In this document: positions 22,100-35,000 of the stretch, piece after piece
Layout of the letters: each line of letters opens with the position of its first letter
How positions within the stretch are numbered: position 1 is the first letter of the stretch
Assembly: GCA_033980235.1 (NCBI GenBank)
Contig: CM067064.1
Span: 2,344,501 to 2,408,500, forward strand
Source: Diadema setosum
Lineage: Eukaryota; Echinodermata; Echinoidea; Diadematoida; Diadematidae
Reading direction: 5' to 3'
Length of the DNA stretch: 64,000 nucleotides
Notes under the pieces: model-generated
Seen by the model: only the letters and a program-made list of their open reading frames with translations
Database searches by the model: none
What the model was told of the DNA's origin: nothing
Translations under genes and position numbers: made by a program

Positions 22100-23509
22100 C
22101 TAGCACACAGTGAAAGAGGAACCAAAATAGAGACCTCTACTTCACGCTAAATGAAATATTCAAGTCAGATAATAGACATCTTGCATAATTTAATTCTAAT
22201 TCATTCTTTTCTTGTATTTATCACATCGGATTCCTTTTCTTTTTAATGATAAAACCATTTTCAATTGGGAAGTGCGTTGCTGTCCATCGCGCGCAAATAA
22301 GAATATACTAAATGTGACAAAAAGACGTTCCATCAATGAATTAATTCAATTGCTTGACAAGCATTCTAACTGACTGCTCTTCAGAACCGATAATGGGATT
22401 AGGTCCTATCCCACTATCATGGGCGTAAATCCGGGGGGGGGGGGGGGGGGATGGGGGATGAATCCCCCCCCCCAAAAAAAAAAAATGGAGGAGGGGGAAT
22501 GGCCTGTACAATCATCAATTTAAGAAAAAAATGGAGGAAGCAGAAATGTGATTGTATCAATTTTGGCATATTGCATGACGTTCGTACGCCCGCCTTCGCC
22601 TTCTTGTAGGATAATGTATGTGCATGGTTCTGATCATGGGTACCCTTCATCCTGCAATATTTTTTACATCCATAGAATTTTGCCGACAGCACCAAGGTGC
22701 TATTGTCTGATAGGTGCTATTTTCTGACAAAGATTTAACAAAATAAAGCTAAGGAAGCTGTAAGACTAGTTTCGTAATATTTAGAATAATATTTTTGTAT
22801 TTACAGCCATTTTTAGATTAAAAATGCAGTTTTTTTGGCTTTTTAAATGTAACATTAAAACAGCACAATTTCATGCCCATCATTAAAAGGAAGGATTGTG
22901 CTTTTGTTGGGCATTTGATGAATGAAATATATGAAGTAGTATAGTACAAAAATTTTTATATTGAAAGCATGCCATGTGCTCTTCAAATAAAAACGTATGG
23001 ATGAATTAATATTTAGGGTTTTGTTCATAACTTTTGGTGTCCATCAAATATATATAAATAAATCACACAATTGCAGTTGATATTGCAATAGCTGTTTTGT
23101 AATACAGATAGCATTCAAAAGAGATCAGAGTAACAGTCCAACAACTAAAAAATTTTATTCCCCATTTCTCTGATATTAAAAATATACTATCACTCGCAAC
23201 ATCGCTTGAATTTTTAGTGTCCATAGATATGAACATAATACAGCCCTATTCTGAAGTACGTGTAATGGAAAATCATTTTCTAAACGTTTGTATCACCAGG
23301 GATTGCTTTCATAAAAATATAAGAAAATATTACTTCACATAAGCATTTTACATCTTTTTAAAAATTTTTCATCAATAACGAAAGTGGACATGGTTATGAA
23401 AAAAAAAGTTTTGAACGTAAGAGTCAGTTTTCATTTAATATCATTGTCAAAGTTATGTAGCTATTTCTTAACAATTCTGAACTATTCTGTCCTTTTCAGC
23501 ATAACAAGG
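22100..23509. other. AT-rich unassigned DNA with G/C homopolymer remnant
   Basis: A GGGCGTAAATCCGGGG start followed by homopolymer G and C runs (22421-22475) looks like the end of a small TIR element whose partner end was not found. The rest has no exon or repeat recognised. Confidence 0.35.
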
Positions 23510-24663
23510 CAAGTGCCGAATTGTGTCTCGCCCATTCGCGTACAAGAAATTAATATTTTTCTAACTCCCAGAAGTTCATTGACCCGCCTATGACCTTTAA
23601 CCTTGTGGTGACCTTCAACTCCCCAAGGGACATTTACCATCGAAGTTTGGTCACAAACGGACAAAGGGATCGAAAGTTATGAGCCATAATCGAAATGCGC
23701 CATAAAAACTTAGCAATGGGCCCTAAAAATTCGTTGACCCCTTTCTGTGACCTTTGACCTTGTGATGACCTCTACCTCCCCAAGGGACATTTACCATCTA
23801 AGCTTGGTCACAAACGGACAAAGGGATCAAAAGTTATGAGCCATAATAAAAAAGTACGCACCATAAAAACTTTACATCCAAGTCTCTCTTAGTTTGTCCC
23901 CAGACTGTCACAAAATTTTACGGAGCACGAACATTTGCTGTAGCGTCAGCAGAATTATGGAACAGTCTGCCTGATAAAATTAAAGATGCTGAAACAATTA
24001 ATTCATTTAGAAGAATGTTGAAAACATATTTATTTTTGCAATGATAAGGCTCAGGGCCATCAGTGTTTCTCAGTGTCAGCTTAATCTTAATTTTCTATTG
24101 TTTACTTACCTGTCCCATTTTCACCTTACTTCCTTTACTTGTATTGTTTCATTCTTAAAGTGCATAGAGACTTCTCCCTGAATGTGATATGCGCTATACA
24201 AGCACAGTTTATTATTATTATTATTACATTGGGCCCTAAAAGTTTAGTTCGTTGACCCCTGTCTGTGACCTTTGACTTTGTGGTAACCTTCAACTTCCCA
24301 ATGGACATCTACCATCTAAGTTTTGTCACAGACAGACAGATACATCAAAAGTTACGAGCCATAAACGAAACGCGCCCTAAAAACTTAACATTGGGCCTTA
24401 AAGTTCATTCACCTCTGCCTGTGACCTTTGACCTTGAGATGCCCTTCATGTTAGGTAAATTGTGTAACTTAGTATAACCACTCTTCCCTCCAAGTTTAAT
24501 TGAAATTGAAATCCTCAGTAGAGAGTTATTCAAGTTTTTGTAGCTTTGCGGACAGACGACGGACGGACGGACGACGGACGGACGGACGAACCGACGACGG
24601 ACGGACAGACGCCGCAGGCGATCCCTATACTCTCCCCACACCTTCGGTGGGCTCGACAAAAAC
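23510..24663. repeat. Tandem repeat of about 125-155 bp with DR1-like motifs, array 1
   Basis: Diverged units of the form GACCTTTGACCTTGTGGTGA, ACTCCCCAAGGGACATCTACC, GTCACAAACGGACAAAGGGA, AAAAACTTAACATTGGGCCC. The array ends in a GACGGACGGACG tract and a CGCAGGCGATCCCTATACTC tail finishing CTCGACAAAAAC. A LINE fragment interrupts it at about 23885-24226. The same family forms 61641-62296. Confidence 0.85.
23885..24226 (+). pseudogene. 3' end of a CR1/L2-type LINE (RT C-terminus plus tail)
   Basis: Encodes FGARTFAVASAELWNSLPDK, then IKDAETINSFRRMLKTYLFL and a stop: the usual C-terminal end of a CR1/L2 reverse transcriptase protein. It is followed by a 3' untranslated region ending GCGCTATACAAGCACAG and TTATTATTATTATTA. 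It is 5'-truncated and inserted inside the DR1-type repeat; TTACAT-like sequence flanks it on both sides. Confidence 0.8.
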
Positions 24664-25528
24664 ACAAACTACTAATGATTTTATGTGTTGTATACTACTT
24701 ACTGTTGTACTTCCTTTCATCTCTTCTTAATGTTCATAACCTGGACACAATTGAATCTTATGTCCAACAGTTATGAACAAAATAACAACTTAATAAAATT
24801 AGAACATTTATCTTAAAATTAATCTTGTAAAATCAATTTGATTTGAAGTCATTATTTCTTTAGTCTTAACTAGTTTCTTGTAAGTTTGGATGATAAGAGT
24901 GTCACAGTGTGTTATACATGTGAACTAGCTTATTGATCTAGATGAGGCAGTTTGATCACCCGAAATGAAATATATGAAGAAATAAGGTACCGTTAAAATT
25001 ATGTGTGCATTTATTAAAGTGTAATCACGTCTTCAAGTCATACATCCGGTCATACAATAATTATGATAATCATCTGAGCTCAGAGCTTAAACACATATCT
25101 TCCAAATTAAATAACTGTTATTCCATGCATCAAATACTAACAACCTAATTCCCGACCTAATAACTCTCAATACTAATCTTTATGGCTTATAAACTAACTA
25201 TAATATAAATAAATAGATAACTAAACACTTCTCACATTATTAGCCTATGGGACGTCATGAGCGTGTGGCTTGCCACAACAAATCATATGCCTGACCACAA
25301 TGTCGGTCAGCGTTCAGAGTTCAGTTCAATCCAATTTGTGGTTCCGGTTAATCAAAATATAATGAGGGGTTTCGTTATACTGACTTTACTTCGCGAATCG
25401 GCGTTCTCCATATATGGGACGACAGCCTTGTGTCCTTGGAAACGGCGAACGCGGAGCGGTAGGAGAGTATATCGGGGCGACAACGACGTCCTTCGACCGG
25501 CCGACCGCGGTTCAGCGAAGGCGACGGA
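24664..25528. other. Unassigned DNA, CpG-dense at its right end
   Basis: Mostly AT-rich. From about 25370 to 25528 it is CpG-dense (for example GGAAACGGCGAACGCGGAGC). No gene start could be shown there. Confidence 0.3.
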
Positions 25529-28359
25529 TGTTACGGTCTTAAAGTGTAACTCGGTCTTAAAGTGTAACTCCATGCCTAGGCTTCTGAAAATGTGTCTCGC
25601 GTATATCGGTTTTGAATACGTTATGGGCCAATTCTTTCTGTCGTCTGCTCACTCACCACTCACTTTTATTTTATTTGCCATGGTTTTGAAATAGAACAAG
25701 TAACATTCATTCTGCATGCTTATATTTCAACTTGATGTTTTCTTCCCTAAACTCTTGTCATTATGTATGAAGTTTGCTTATTTTTTAAGAGGCATTATAA
25801 GAAAAGAGGTGAATGACAGATGGGGAGATGAGGGAATAAAATGACACTAAAATGGGGATGGAATGACAGGTACATGTATGTGTTTAAAACATTACAACTC
25901 CATCACACTGGAAACCTTCATTTCAGAAGTGAAAATTGTCATCTTTTCATAATTTGGTTTTGTATCTAATCTATATGTATACCTTGATGTATGTGAGTGT
26001 TAATGTATTGTTGATGCGTGATGTGCGAGTGTCTTGTATGACTTTAAGCAGCAATATGATACTCGTACTTGTACAAACTTCTACAATAGTTTTCGATATA
26101 CCAATTTTTCCTTCTCACAGTGAGTTGTAAAATGTTTCTACTTTTAATAATCACAATAGGCATGATCATTTCTGCATGCAGGATATTTTATGGGTGCATG
26201 TTTTTGAGAACAATCATGCGCAATAAACCACACATTACATGGAGCAGACATAATACCTATTACCTTCAATAATTATACACGTCATGAACGCGAAGCTGCC
26301 GATGCTTTCAGGGTCCTATATGAGCAATTCTTTTCATTTCATTTATTGCTGTTTCTGTATTAGACAAATAATTAAATCACTTTCGAAAACATACTTATTG
26401 ATTCATCATTAATTATGACTAACTTTGCACATGAAAGATAAGCAAATCATCATGAAAGAAAGCAGAGATAAAATAAAAGAAAAAGTGGAAGCATGAGGAA
26501 TGAAGTTTGCATTTCCTTAAGTGAATTTTATCTAATACATAGCATTGCATCAGCTCTGTTACTTATGGTTCTGAAGAAGATTTGCATGTATTTTCTTCAA
26601 ACAGTCCCTTATGTTGAGACCTTTGGACTTGCATGGTGCCCCTTCAAACAAAGTGGGATTCCATTACCAAAGGGATGCTATACATTTGGTGGAAATGGAC
26701 ATGTTATTGTCATACTTATATTTTTCAAGAAGATGCTGAAAATGTGCAAATTTCGCCTCCCCCTACCACGACACGCCTGGATACCGTCATAATCTAACAC
26801 GTAACTTCCAACTTAACTATGTCTCCACATCAGCATTTGGCTAGCTCTATTATTTTTGGTTCTATATAATGAAGAAGGTATAGAAAAGAAAATCCATATT
26901 TTTTTTTTAATAATAATGTAATATATTTTGGTAATAGAATTAATGTACACATTTATTTTTTTCTCCTTTAAATCATGTACATTGTAATCTGATATTTATT
27001 CATACATTTTGCTGAAAAATAATTTTGATTTATATATGAAAAGTTGAAGAAAATAAATCTTACAAAGAAAGTAAGAAATACAATATGAAAAATCGTAATT
27101 TTTCTCTTTATTGGAGATTTTTCTCTTGTTCTTCATCTTGTTTTTTTTCATGTATTGAACCTATAACTCATGTAGGTCTGCATCCCCTTCCTATCTGAAG
27201 TAGGCATCTTGTCGTAGTATTGTCCGTGCTCGTGTGTGTCTGCGGTGTGCTGCGTTGTGTAATACTAGTAATTGTATTCATTCCTCAGTTCTTTGTGCAA
27301 AACAGCAATTTTGAATGTTGTTTTCTTTCTCCTCCTCTCTCCAGTTGCCCTTCAATCTATTTTCTTTTGAAATGTTACACTCTGAGGAGTACACATCAAG
27401 CTATTGCATAAACCCTACGTTCTTCAATACATGTAATTGATAAGTAAGTTCCTTTTCCTTTATGCAGTTTTTATTCGTTAAAGATTTCATTTATATCACG
27501 TTGAAGAACAAATGAATTAAATTGAATTGAACTGAAAAGAACGCGCCTGATGGTGACAAATGTATTATTTGTTTGCGGGCACAAACCCTTGTAGGTCATA
27601 AAGGAGTCTGCGCCAAGACTATACAAGCACCACTGGCATTGAGCCTCTCTCCCACGGGAGATGGGCACGACGAAATGTGTGCTCGACCTCATCCCTCTGA
27701 CCATGGAGCTACATATAATAGCTCCATGCTCTGAGACATTTTCAGAAGCCTAGGCATCGAGTTACACTTTAAAGGGAAGATAAACCCCAAGAGCAATGTG
27801 GATTGAGTGAAAGCAGCAACATTAGTAGAACACATCAGTGAAAGTTTGAAGAAAATCGGACAATCGATGCAAAAGTTATGAATTTTTAAAGTTTTGGTGT
27901 TGGAACCGCTGGACGAGGAGACTGCTAGAGGTTATGACGTATGAGTGGACAACAATACCAAGAAAATATAAAGAAAATTCCACAAAAATAAATTTTTCAT
28001 GAAAATTACAAATTCCATCAACTTGATATTGACATATGATAGGGGTAGCAATTATTCCCCCTGCTTTCTGAAAGAGGTTGTTCCATTGCTCTTTCATAAT
28101 TCTATAAAAGTGATTTTTTGTTGAATTTCCTTTATATTTTCTTTGTATTGTTGTCCACTCATACGTCATATCCTGTAGTAGTCTCCTCATCCAGCGGTTT
28201 CAACACCAAAACAATAACAATTCATAACTTTTGCATCGATTGTCCGATTTTCCTCAAACTTTCACTGATGTGTTCTACTAATGTTGCTGCTTTCACTCAA
28301 TCCACATTGCTTTTTGGGTTTACCTTCCCTTTAAGACCAGGTTACACTTTAACGTAACA
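25529..28359. mobile_element. TIR element with TGTTACG ends and internal MITE
   Basis: The left end TGTTACGGTCTTAAAGTG and the inverted right end TGTTACGTTAAAGTGTAACC continue through TTAAAGTGTAACTC(C/G)ATGCC and TAGGCTTCTGAAAATG, about 70 bp in all. GACGGA flanks it (25523-25528 and 28360-28365). 2831 bp including a 558-bp TTAA MITE. No transposase frame. The TGTTACGG start resembles that of the element at 18020. Confidence 0.75.
27773..28330. mobile_element. TTAA MITE, family B, long inverted arms
   Basis: TTAA at 27769-27772 and 28331-28334. Ends AGGGAAGATAAACCC and GGGTTTACCTTCCCT. The inverted arms are about 220 bp each around a loop of about 110 bp, so a transcript would form a long hairpin. 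It sits inside the right terminus of the larger TIR element and splits it. Confidence 0.9.
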
Positions 28360-28442
28360 GACGGATCCAGCCCCGTGTAACCAGCATTATTGTGGAGGGG
28401 GGGGGGGGGGGTGTCTCGAACTCGGCGAGGGAAATCCGGGCA

Positions 28443-30280
28443 GCGTATTTTTTATTTACACGCAAGCCTGTGGCTTTTCGCAATTTAATTCAATGAAACC
28501 GCTTGTGATGCGTCTATGCTTACTCCGCTCGGGTTGCGAAGAATTCTACAGTGCCTCCGCTCGCGCCGATTCGATTCGTACACGTGCATCAGTGAGTGCT
28601 TGTACGCGCTGTGAAAGTTTTGCTTTCCGTGGTAGACCTGCATCCAACAAGTTCATGAACGTACATTGTACTATGTAAACGAGTGAAAGTGCGAAAAACA
28701 AGACAATACAAAACAAAAAATTTGAAAGTTATGGAATAGGCTGGTACATGTGCATGTACATGTATCAGAGAGTTCTGAAATAACATGATCGCATAATCTA
28801 ATGACACCTGAATGGAATGAATCAACCACATTGGAAAATCATGCTTGCCATTTTTCTCATTTTAAAATTAATACATTGTATCAAAAGTAATGTATTTGTC
28901 TTTCAGACCCCCCTCACTCTCTTATTTCCAAAACGTCTCTCATCTCCCGTCTCTCCATACATCATAGTATTTGTTCCAAATACAAGCTCTCTCTATCTCT
29001 CTTGACTCCCTTTCATATCACATGATTTCTGTTTCCAAGACCCCCTCTATTATGTACATTGTATGTACATGTATTAACTTTATTTCTCAGACCCCAACCC
29101 CCTGTTATATCTGTTGCTATTAAAGGCCCCCAAATCTATCTTCATACTGATGGTATGTTATTTTGTTTCTCAAACCTGTCCCTCTTTTCTTCATACTAGT
29201 TTCAAAGACTCACTCTGCATAATACCCGACCTCTCTCGGACCCCCTCCTTTTTCAAATGCATGACTCGTGTATTCCTTCCTCGATCACTGTTTGAATTAG
29301 CCTATCATACAATTTATTTGTTTCTCATACTCTCTCTGTCCCTCCCCCCTTCTCTCTTTCTGATTCTTAAACTTTACAATGTTTGTCTACAAGACCACTT
29401 ATTACTCTCTACATTGATCAGTTTGTCTAGAAACATGTACAGTCACATGTTATCTAGGAAAATTACACCACTGTTGCCGCATGAAGTCATTATGCACTTC
29501 ATTCACTTCTTTATGTTCAAGCACTTTTTTTTCATGAAGGTATACTACAGATGTAATCGGATCCTCCAATATCCAAGAAGTATTGTGATACAAAATAGAA
29601 CTATCACTCAATGTGATTAATATCCCCAAAACTAAACACTGAGGCAGTTAGCTCAACAGGCAATGATCACTTTGTATATATGCTTTTCTTTAAAAAAAAA
29701 AAAATACTATGACAATGTATTGTTCAACATTGAATAAAATTAACAATAATGTGTTATTTTGCTCACTGATAGTCACATGTTCCATATCTCAAGTCAAGTG
29801 CTCAAAACTTGAGTGAGTAAAGTCAGTAAATCAGCAATTTCTATGATTTTCATTAAGAATACTGTTATCATATCAACACAATGTTTGACATTAAGAAAAA
29901 ATGAAGTTTGCACAACTATATGTCATAGCTGTCATCACATGTGCCAAATTTCAAGTCAAATGCTCAAAATCCGAGGGAGTTAGGTGAATTCACAATATCA
30001 TTGCATAAGATTTTCATCCAAAATATGCTGTCACCATGTGTAGAGCCCACTAATGTCAACAATAATCGACCAGTAGAGTCATAACAACCACTAATGTGAC
30101 TGCCGTATCTTCAAGCTTTATGCTTACTTGACGACAGTCTTCTGCATTTATACACTCCGTTAATTCAGTCAGTGATTTTCTTTATTCCGAGTGGTTCCCT
30201 ATCGACGCGTTCTCTCATACTCTTTTCTTTAATCTGTATATCATGTATATGTTTAACACGTATATCTCAATTTTATATTC
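28443..30280 (+). repeat. Left arm, outer part
   Basis: Pairs with 37787-39802 and 40939-41021. It carries no recognisable gene; frames found here reappear on the opposite strand in the right arm simply because of the inversion. Confidence 0.85.
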
Positions 30281-31377
30281 ATTTCATTTCATTTTCATTT
30301 AATATAACATAGGCATGTATTCGACTTTACATGGAAGATAATGGTTAACAAATAGGAAATTATACATGCATACCGGCAGAATACAAAGTTATGTTTGGAG
30401 GGAAAAAAAAAGAAAGAACTGAGAGGTTCACTGAAAAGCATGCTTGTATTGTGAACCAATCAAAGGATTCTTGTGAATACATTAAACTTTTTTTTTTTTT
30501 TTACAATTAAAGATAGGAGAGAACAAGACAGGACAGAACAAGACAATAGAAACACAACGACATTACATGACTTTACAGTAGGGTATACCATGACAGTAAT
30601 AAAACACAAAAGAATAATGGAAAGGAAGGAGAGAAAGAAAAGGGAAATGAAAGGAAAAGCCAACACGCTGAACATCGGGATCGTAAGAGGGAATTGAGGT
30701 GTTTCAGCTCAGTCAGCCGAGCAAAGTGTATACAAATAAGAAAATGTAAAAAATGCACAATGATGAAATCAATGATTGACGATGAACCCTTAGGCTGTAA
30801 AGACCAGCTAAGTAATGTATCGTATATATCTTAATATGAGTTCAACAAAAAATACTTTAACTTACGCTTATTAATTCGAATTCAAAGATAAAGAATTTTT
30901 TATATCACAACTTAAAGAATTCCCAAATATAGGGCCAGTGTATATAAATGTATTTTGAGCCAATAATGTTCTCAGAAGGGGTAAATGAAACTCATTTGAT
31001 CGCCTGGTGGGATAATTATGAAAATATTGATTTCGGGGAAACATTGAATCAAAAATGCTGGGAAGTGCATTTGTGTTATAATTAAACATAAACTGACCCA
31101 GCTGTAAGAAAAACAAATCTTTGATTTTTTAAATCTTATATCTAACAAATAATGGATCTGCATGGGAACGTGGAGAAACGCCACAAATAATACGAAGTGC
31201 CTTTTTTTTTGTAATAACAATTATCTATCTAATAAAGTTTGATGGGCACTATACCCCATGCTAAGATTCCATATTTAGATAAGGTAATATTAATGAAAAA
31301 TGCAACGTCAGCAAAGAAGACAACCGGATATGAGATTTAAGTCTATTAATAATACCAATATTACGCGAAATTATTTT
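30281..31377 (-). pseudogene. Older LINE, RT C-terminal part and 3' UTR
   Basis: On the minus strand the segment 31377-30871 reads, across frames, IISRNIGIINRLKS, a thumb region, then FLQLGQFMFNYNTNALPSIF and NYPTRRSNEFHLPLLRTLLA. Each block has a close counterpart near the C-terminus of the intact LINE protein at 32033-35236. Then comes an A-rich 3' UTR ending in an ATTTC-type tail (30281-30300, GAAAT on the minus strand). Frameshifts and stops make it dead. It resumes at 36053, where the younger LINE split it. Confidence 0.85.
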
Positions 31378-31599
31378 ACTAATATTAATTTTCAATTTCA
31401 ATTTCAACTTTATTTTCACCTCCATCAAAATGAACAAAGAAATTTATGTACATTGCATATACACGGGATATTTGTGATACCGAACAAAATTTGAAAAGGT
31501 ACATAAGAAAATTATGAAAATGAAAAGTAGATGTGATTACATCTTTGTTAAATACATAAAGCGTATAATACAAGTCAACTAAGGATGAGGATGGAAGTG

Positions 31600-31643
31600 G
31601 AGGGTCCCACTAAGAAGCAAAGCTTGTACGATATGGGACCCTC
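31600..31643 (-). ncRNA. LINE 3' UTR hairpin
   Basis: On the minus strand GAGGGTCCCA pairs perfectly with TGGGACCCTC around a 24-nt loop containing ACAAGCTTTGCTT. A second LINE copy at 38465-38508 has a hairpin of the same 44-nt length with a different but again perfectly paired stem and nearly the same loop. It may be the RNA feature recognised by the element's reverse transcriptase; that role is inference. Confidence 0.75.
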
Positions 31644-32032
31644 AGAAAAATACACAAAACATCAATATAAAACACAATGATAAACGAACCGATGTCAACT
31701 GACATCAAAATGATTGGGAAGAGGAAAAAGAGAGAAAAGGAAAGGAAAACAAAAGAGGAAAAAAAGAGAGAAAAAAAAAGGGAGAAAAAAGAGGGAACTA
31801 CAGCATGTGCCATCGTGGACGCAAGCAATCTGGATTTCATAATGTAAAATAAGTGATAAAATACAAGCTGGATTGAATGTAATGCAAAACATTTTTATAC
31901 GTAGTTATGTTGGCAAGAATGCAGGAGAAAAAAAAACCACATCGTTATATTTAGAACACAGACAGGGACATAGTTTAATAGAAGGACTTATGTAAAAAAG
32001 AATGATGACTTGACTGAGATGATAAAGGGAAA

Positions 32033-35000
32033 CTAACTCTGTTGGATGTTGTAAAGTTTCAATAAAAATGATTTTAATTTATTCTTAAAGGAATTCAGAG
32101 ATTGAGCTGTAGTAATGTTACTGGGAAGTGAATTCCAGTACTTTGGCCCGTCGTAAATAAATGTGTTTTGAGCCAACAAAGTTCTCAGAAATGGCAAATG
32201 GAAATCATTTGATCGCCGTGTTGGATAATTATGAATGGATTGATTTCTTTGAAACATTGTTTCAAATATATTTGGGAGATTATTTTTATTATAATTATAC
32301 ATAAATTGTCCAAGATTAAACAAATACAAATCATTAATTTTCAATATTTTATGCTCATAAAATAGCGGGTCAGTATGGGACAAAAATGCAGTATGACATA
32401 TAACACGGAGTGATTTCTTTTGCAATAAAAGTAATTTATCTAAGAATGTTTTATATGTATTTCCCCACGCGAGAATACCGTAACTTAAATATGGCAATAT
32501 TAAGGATGAATATAATACGAGCAGGGACGACAAAGGAAAACAAAACTTAAGCTTATTAATTATACCAATATTACGTGAAATAATTTTACATATACCGTCA
32601 ATATGAAATTTCCAGGACAGCTTGTTGTCAACTGTTACTCCAAGAAATTTTATATGGGAAACATTTTCGAGTGGAGTACCATCTAAAACAATATCAACAG
32701 GTAATGCCTCAGTAGAATTACTAAAGAGCATATATTTAGTTTTTTGAAGATTAAGAGATAGCTTATTTGCTTTTATCCACTGGGCAACATTTTCTAATTC
32801 TAAATTTATTGTATTAACAAGGGTAAAAAGATTGTTGTGTGAAAAAAATAGATTTGAGTCGTCTGCAAAAAGAATAAAAGAAAGAACATCTGATGATCTA
32901 CAAAAATCATTTATGTAAACAGTAAACAACAGTGGACCTAATAAACTTCCCTGTGGCACCCCACATTTAATATTTAATATTTGTGAATTACAATCATTTA
33001 AGGAAACATATTGTTTCCTGTTCATGAGGTAGCTCCTGAACCACTCCAAGGCCTTCCCACGCACTCCATAATGGTGTAATTTGTTAAGTAAAATATCATG
33101 ATTGATGGTGTCGAAGGCCTTGGAGAAGTCCAGGAACAAACCTATCAAATGAGAAGATTTATCGATAGCATGTGCCACTTTTTCTATAAAACTCAATAAT
33201 GCATGTGTGGTGCTATGTTTCTCCCTAAATCCAAACTGAGAATTCGTAAATGTATTATTAGATTTAAAGAAATTAATAGTTCTTTTATAAATAATTTTTT
33301 CAAGAATTTTTGACAATGCACTTAACAAAGAAATTGGTCGGTAATTATTTACATCTAATTTGTCACCTTTTTTAAACAAGGGGATGACTTTTGCTATTTT
33401 CATACTTTCGGGGAAGGTGCCATTAAAAAGGGATAGATTAAATATATGAGCTAAGGGATCCGCAATTGACGATATTACCCCCTTTAAAAGAAAATTGCTG
33501 ATGTCATCGTGCCCAGCACTTTTTTTGGAACTGAAATCAGAGACAATATTAATTATCTCCTGAGTGTATGTTGGATTAAAAAATATTGAACTAGAATTTG
33601 GGGGACCCAAAAATTCGGAAAAATGTTTTGTGGAGGGAGGAATATTACTTGCCAGGCTTTCCCCAATTGAAGAAAAATGGTTATTCAAAATATCACAAAT
33701 TTGTTGAGAATCTTCAACAATTTCACCATCAAATCTAATTTTTGTAATATTTGACTTAACATTTGATATATTCATGGCTTGCTTTAAAACTTTCCATGTA
33801 TTTTGCATATCATGCCTGTAAAATTGTAACTGATTAGTATAATATTTTTTCTTTTCTATTCGTATAATTTTCGTCAAAGTATTCTTGTAACTAGTGTATT
33901 TCAACTTTGATTGCTCAGTACGTTTCATTTTAAATCTGTAATATAAATTATTCTTTCTATTTATTGAACGCAGGAGCGATTTTGAAATCCATGGGAGCCT
34001 GGGTATTTTTTTGTAATTAGCTGATTTTTCTCTACGTTTTGGAATACAAATGTCCAAATGTTGGATAAAAATCTTCATAAAATATTCATAAGACAAATTA
34101 ACATCATCTGTATCAAAGATACAGGACCAGTCTGCGGTGTCTAAGCTAGCACCTAGCCTAGCTATACTTTCATGAGTAATTCTTCGTTTAAATATATTGT
34201 TGTTTTTATTATTAACTGTTTCATTTAAAGAAAAACCAGTCGAGATGGGGAAATGATCGGTGATATCTGAGAGTACTACAAAAGAATCAGGAGGAGGAAG
34301 AATGTTACAAAAAATGTTATCAATTAAAGAAACAGATTCATTAACTATACGTGTGGGTTTAGATATTAAGGGTAAAAAAGAGGCAGACAAAAATATTTCC
34401 AAAAAATCTTGCGACGTATTATTCTGTTTTAGTAAATCTATATTGAAATCACCCATTATAAAACAATTTTTATGGATAAAAAGTGGGTTTTTAACCAGAT
34501 CCGAAAAATAATCTAAAAATAATTTAGTATTCGCGTTTGGTGGTCTATATACTACACCTATGATTATATTTTTGCTGCCTGGAACTGTGATTTCAATAAA
34601 TAAAGACTCAAACAAATCAGTCATACTGGTGATCTCATCGCGGACTACATAATCATAATTTTGTTTAACATATATGGCAACGCCTCCACCTACCCTATTT
34701 TGTCTGTTATTAACCACTAAATCGTACCCGTCGAGAGCGAAGGGAAGACTGGAGTCATGAGAGAGCCAGGTTTCGGTTAAACCTACCGCCGAGATATTAT
34801 GCATGATGGGACTATTTAAAAATAACCTCATTTCTTCAAAATGCTTATTGATACTTCTAATATTAAAATGTAAAAGAGAAAAAGCAGTACTATCATATTC
34901 CTTGACAACATTGGTAAATTGGGATTGAGTAAGATATTCAGAAGACGGACTTTGCAATTGGTTCTCTGTGTCAAAATCATAATCTAATTCTTGCGGCGAT

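Noticed and set aside
27505..27535. LINE tail (AATTGAATTGAA)
   Set aside because: Only two or three short units and no adjoining LINE coding or UTR sequence recognised.
28589..28831. 80-codon frame with a near copy at 39517-39735 on the other strand, looking like a conserved small protein
   Set aside because: The similarity is fully explained by the inverted repeat arms at DNA level, including non-coding flanks.
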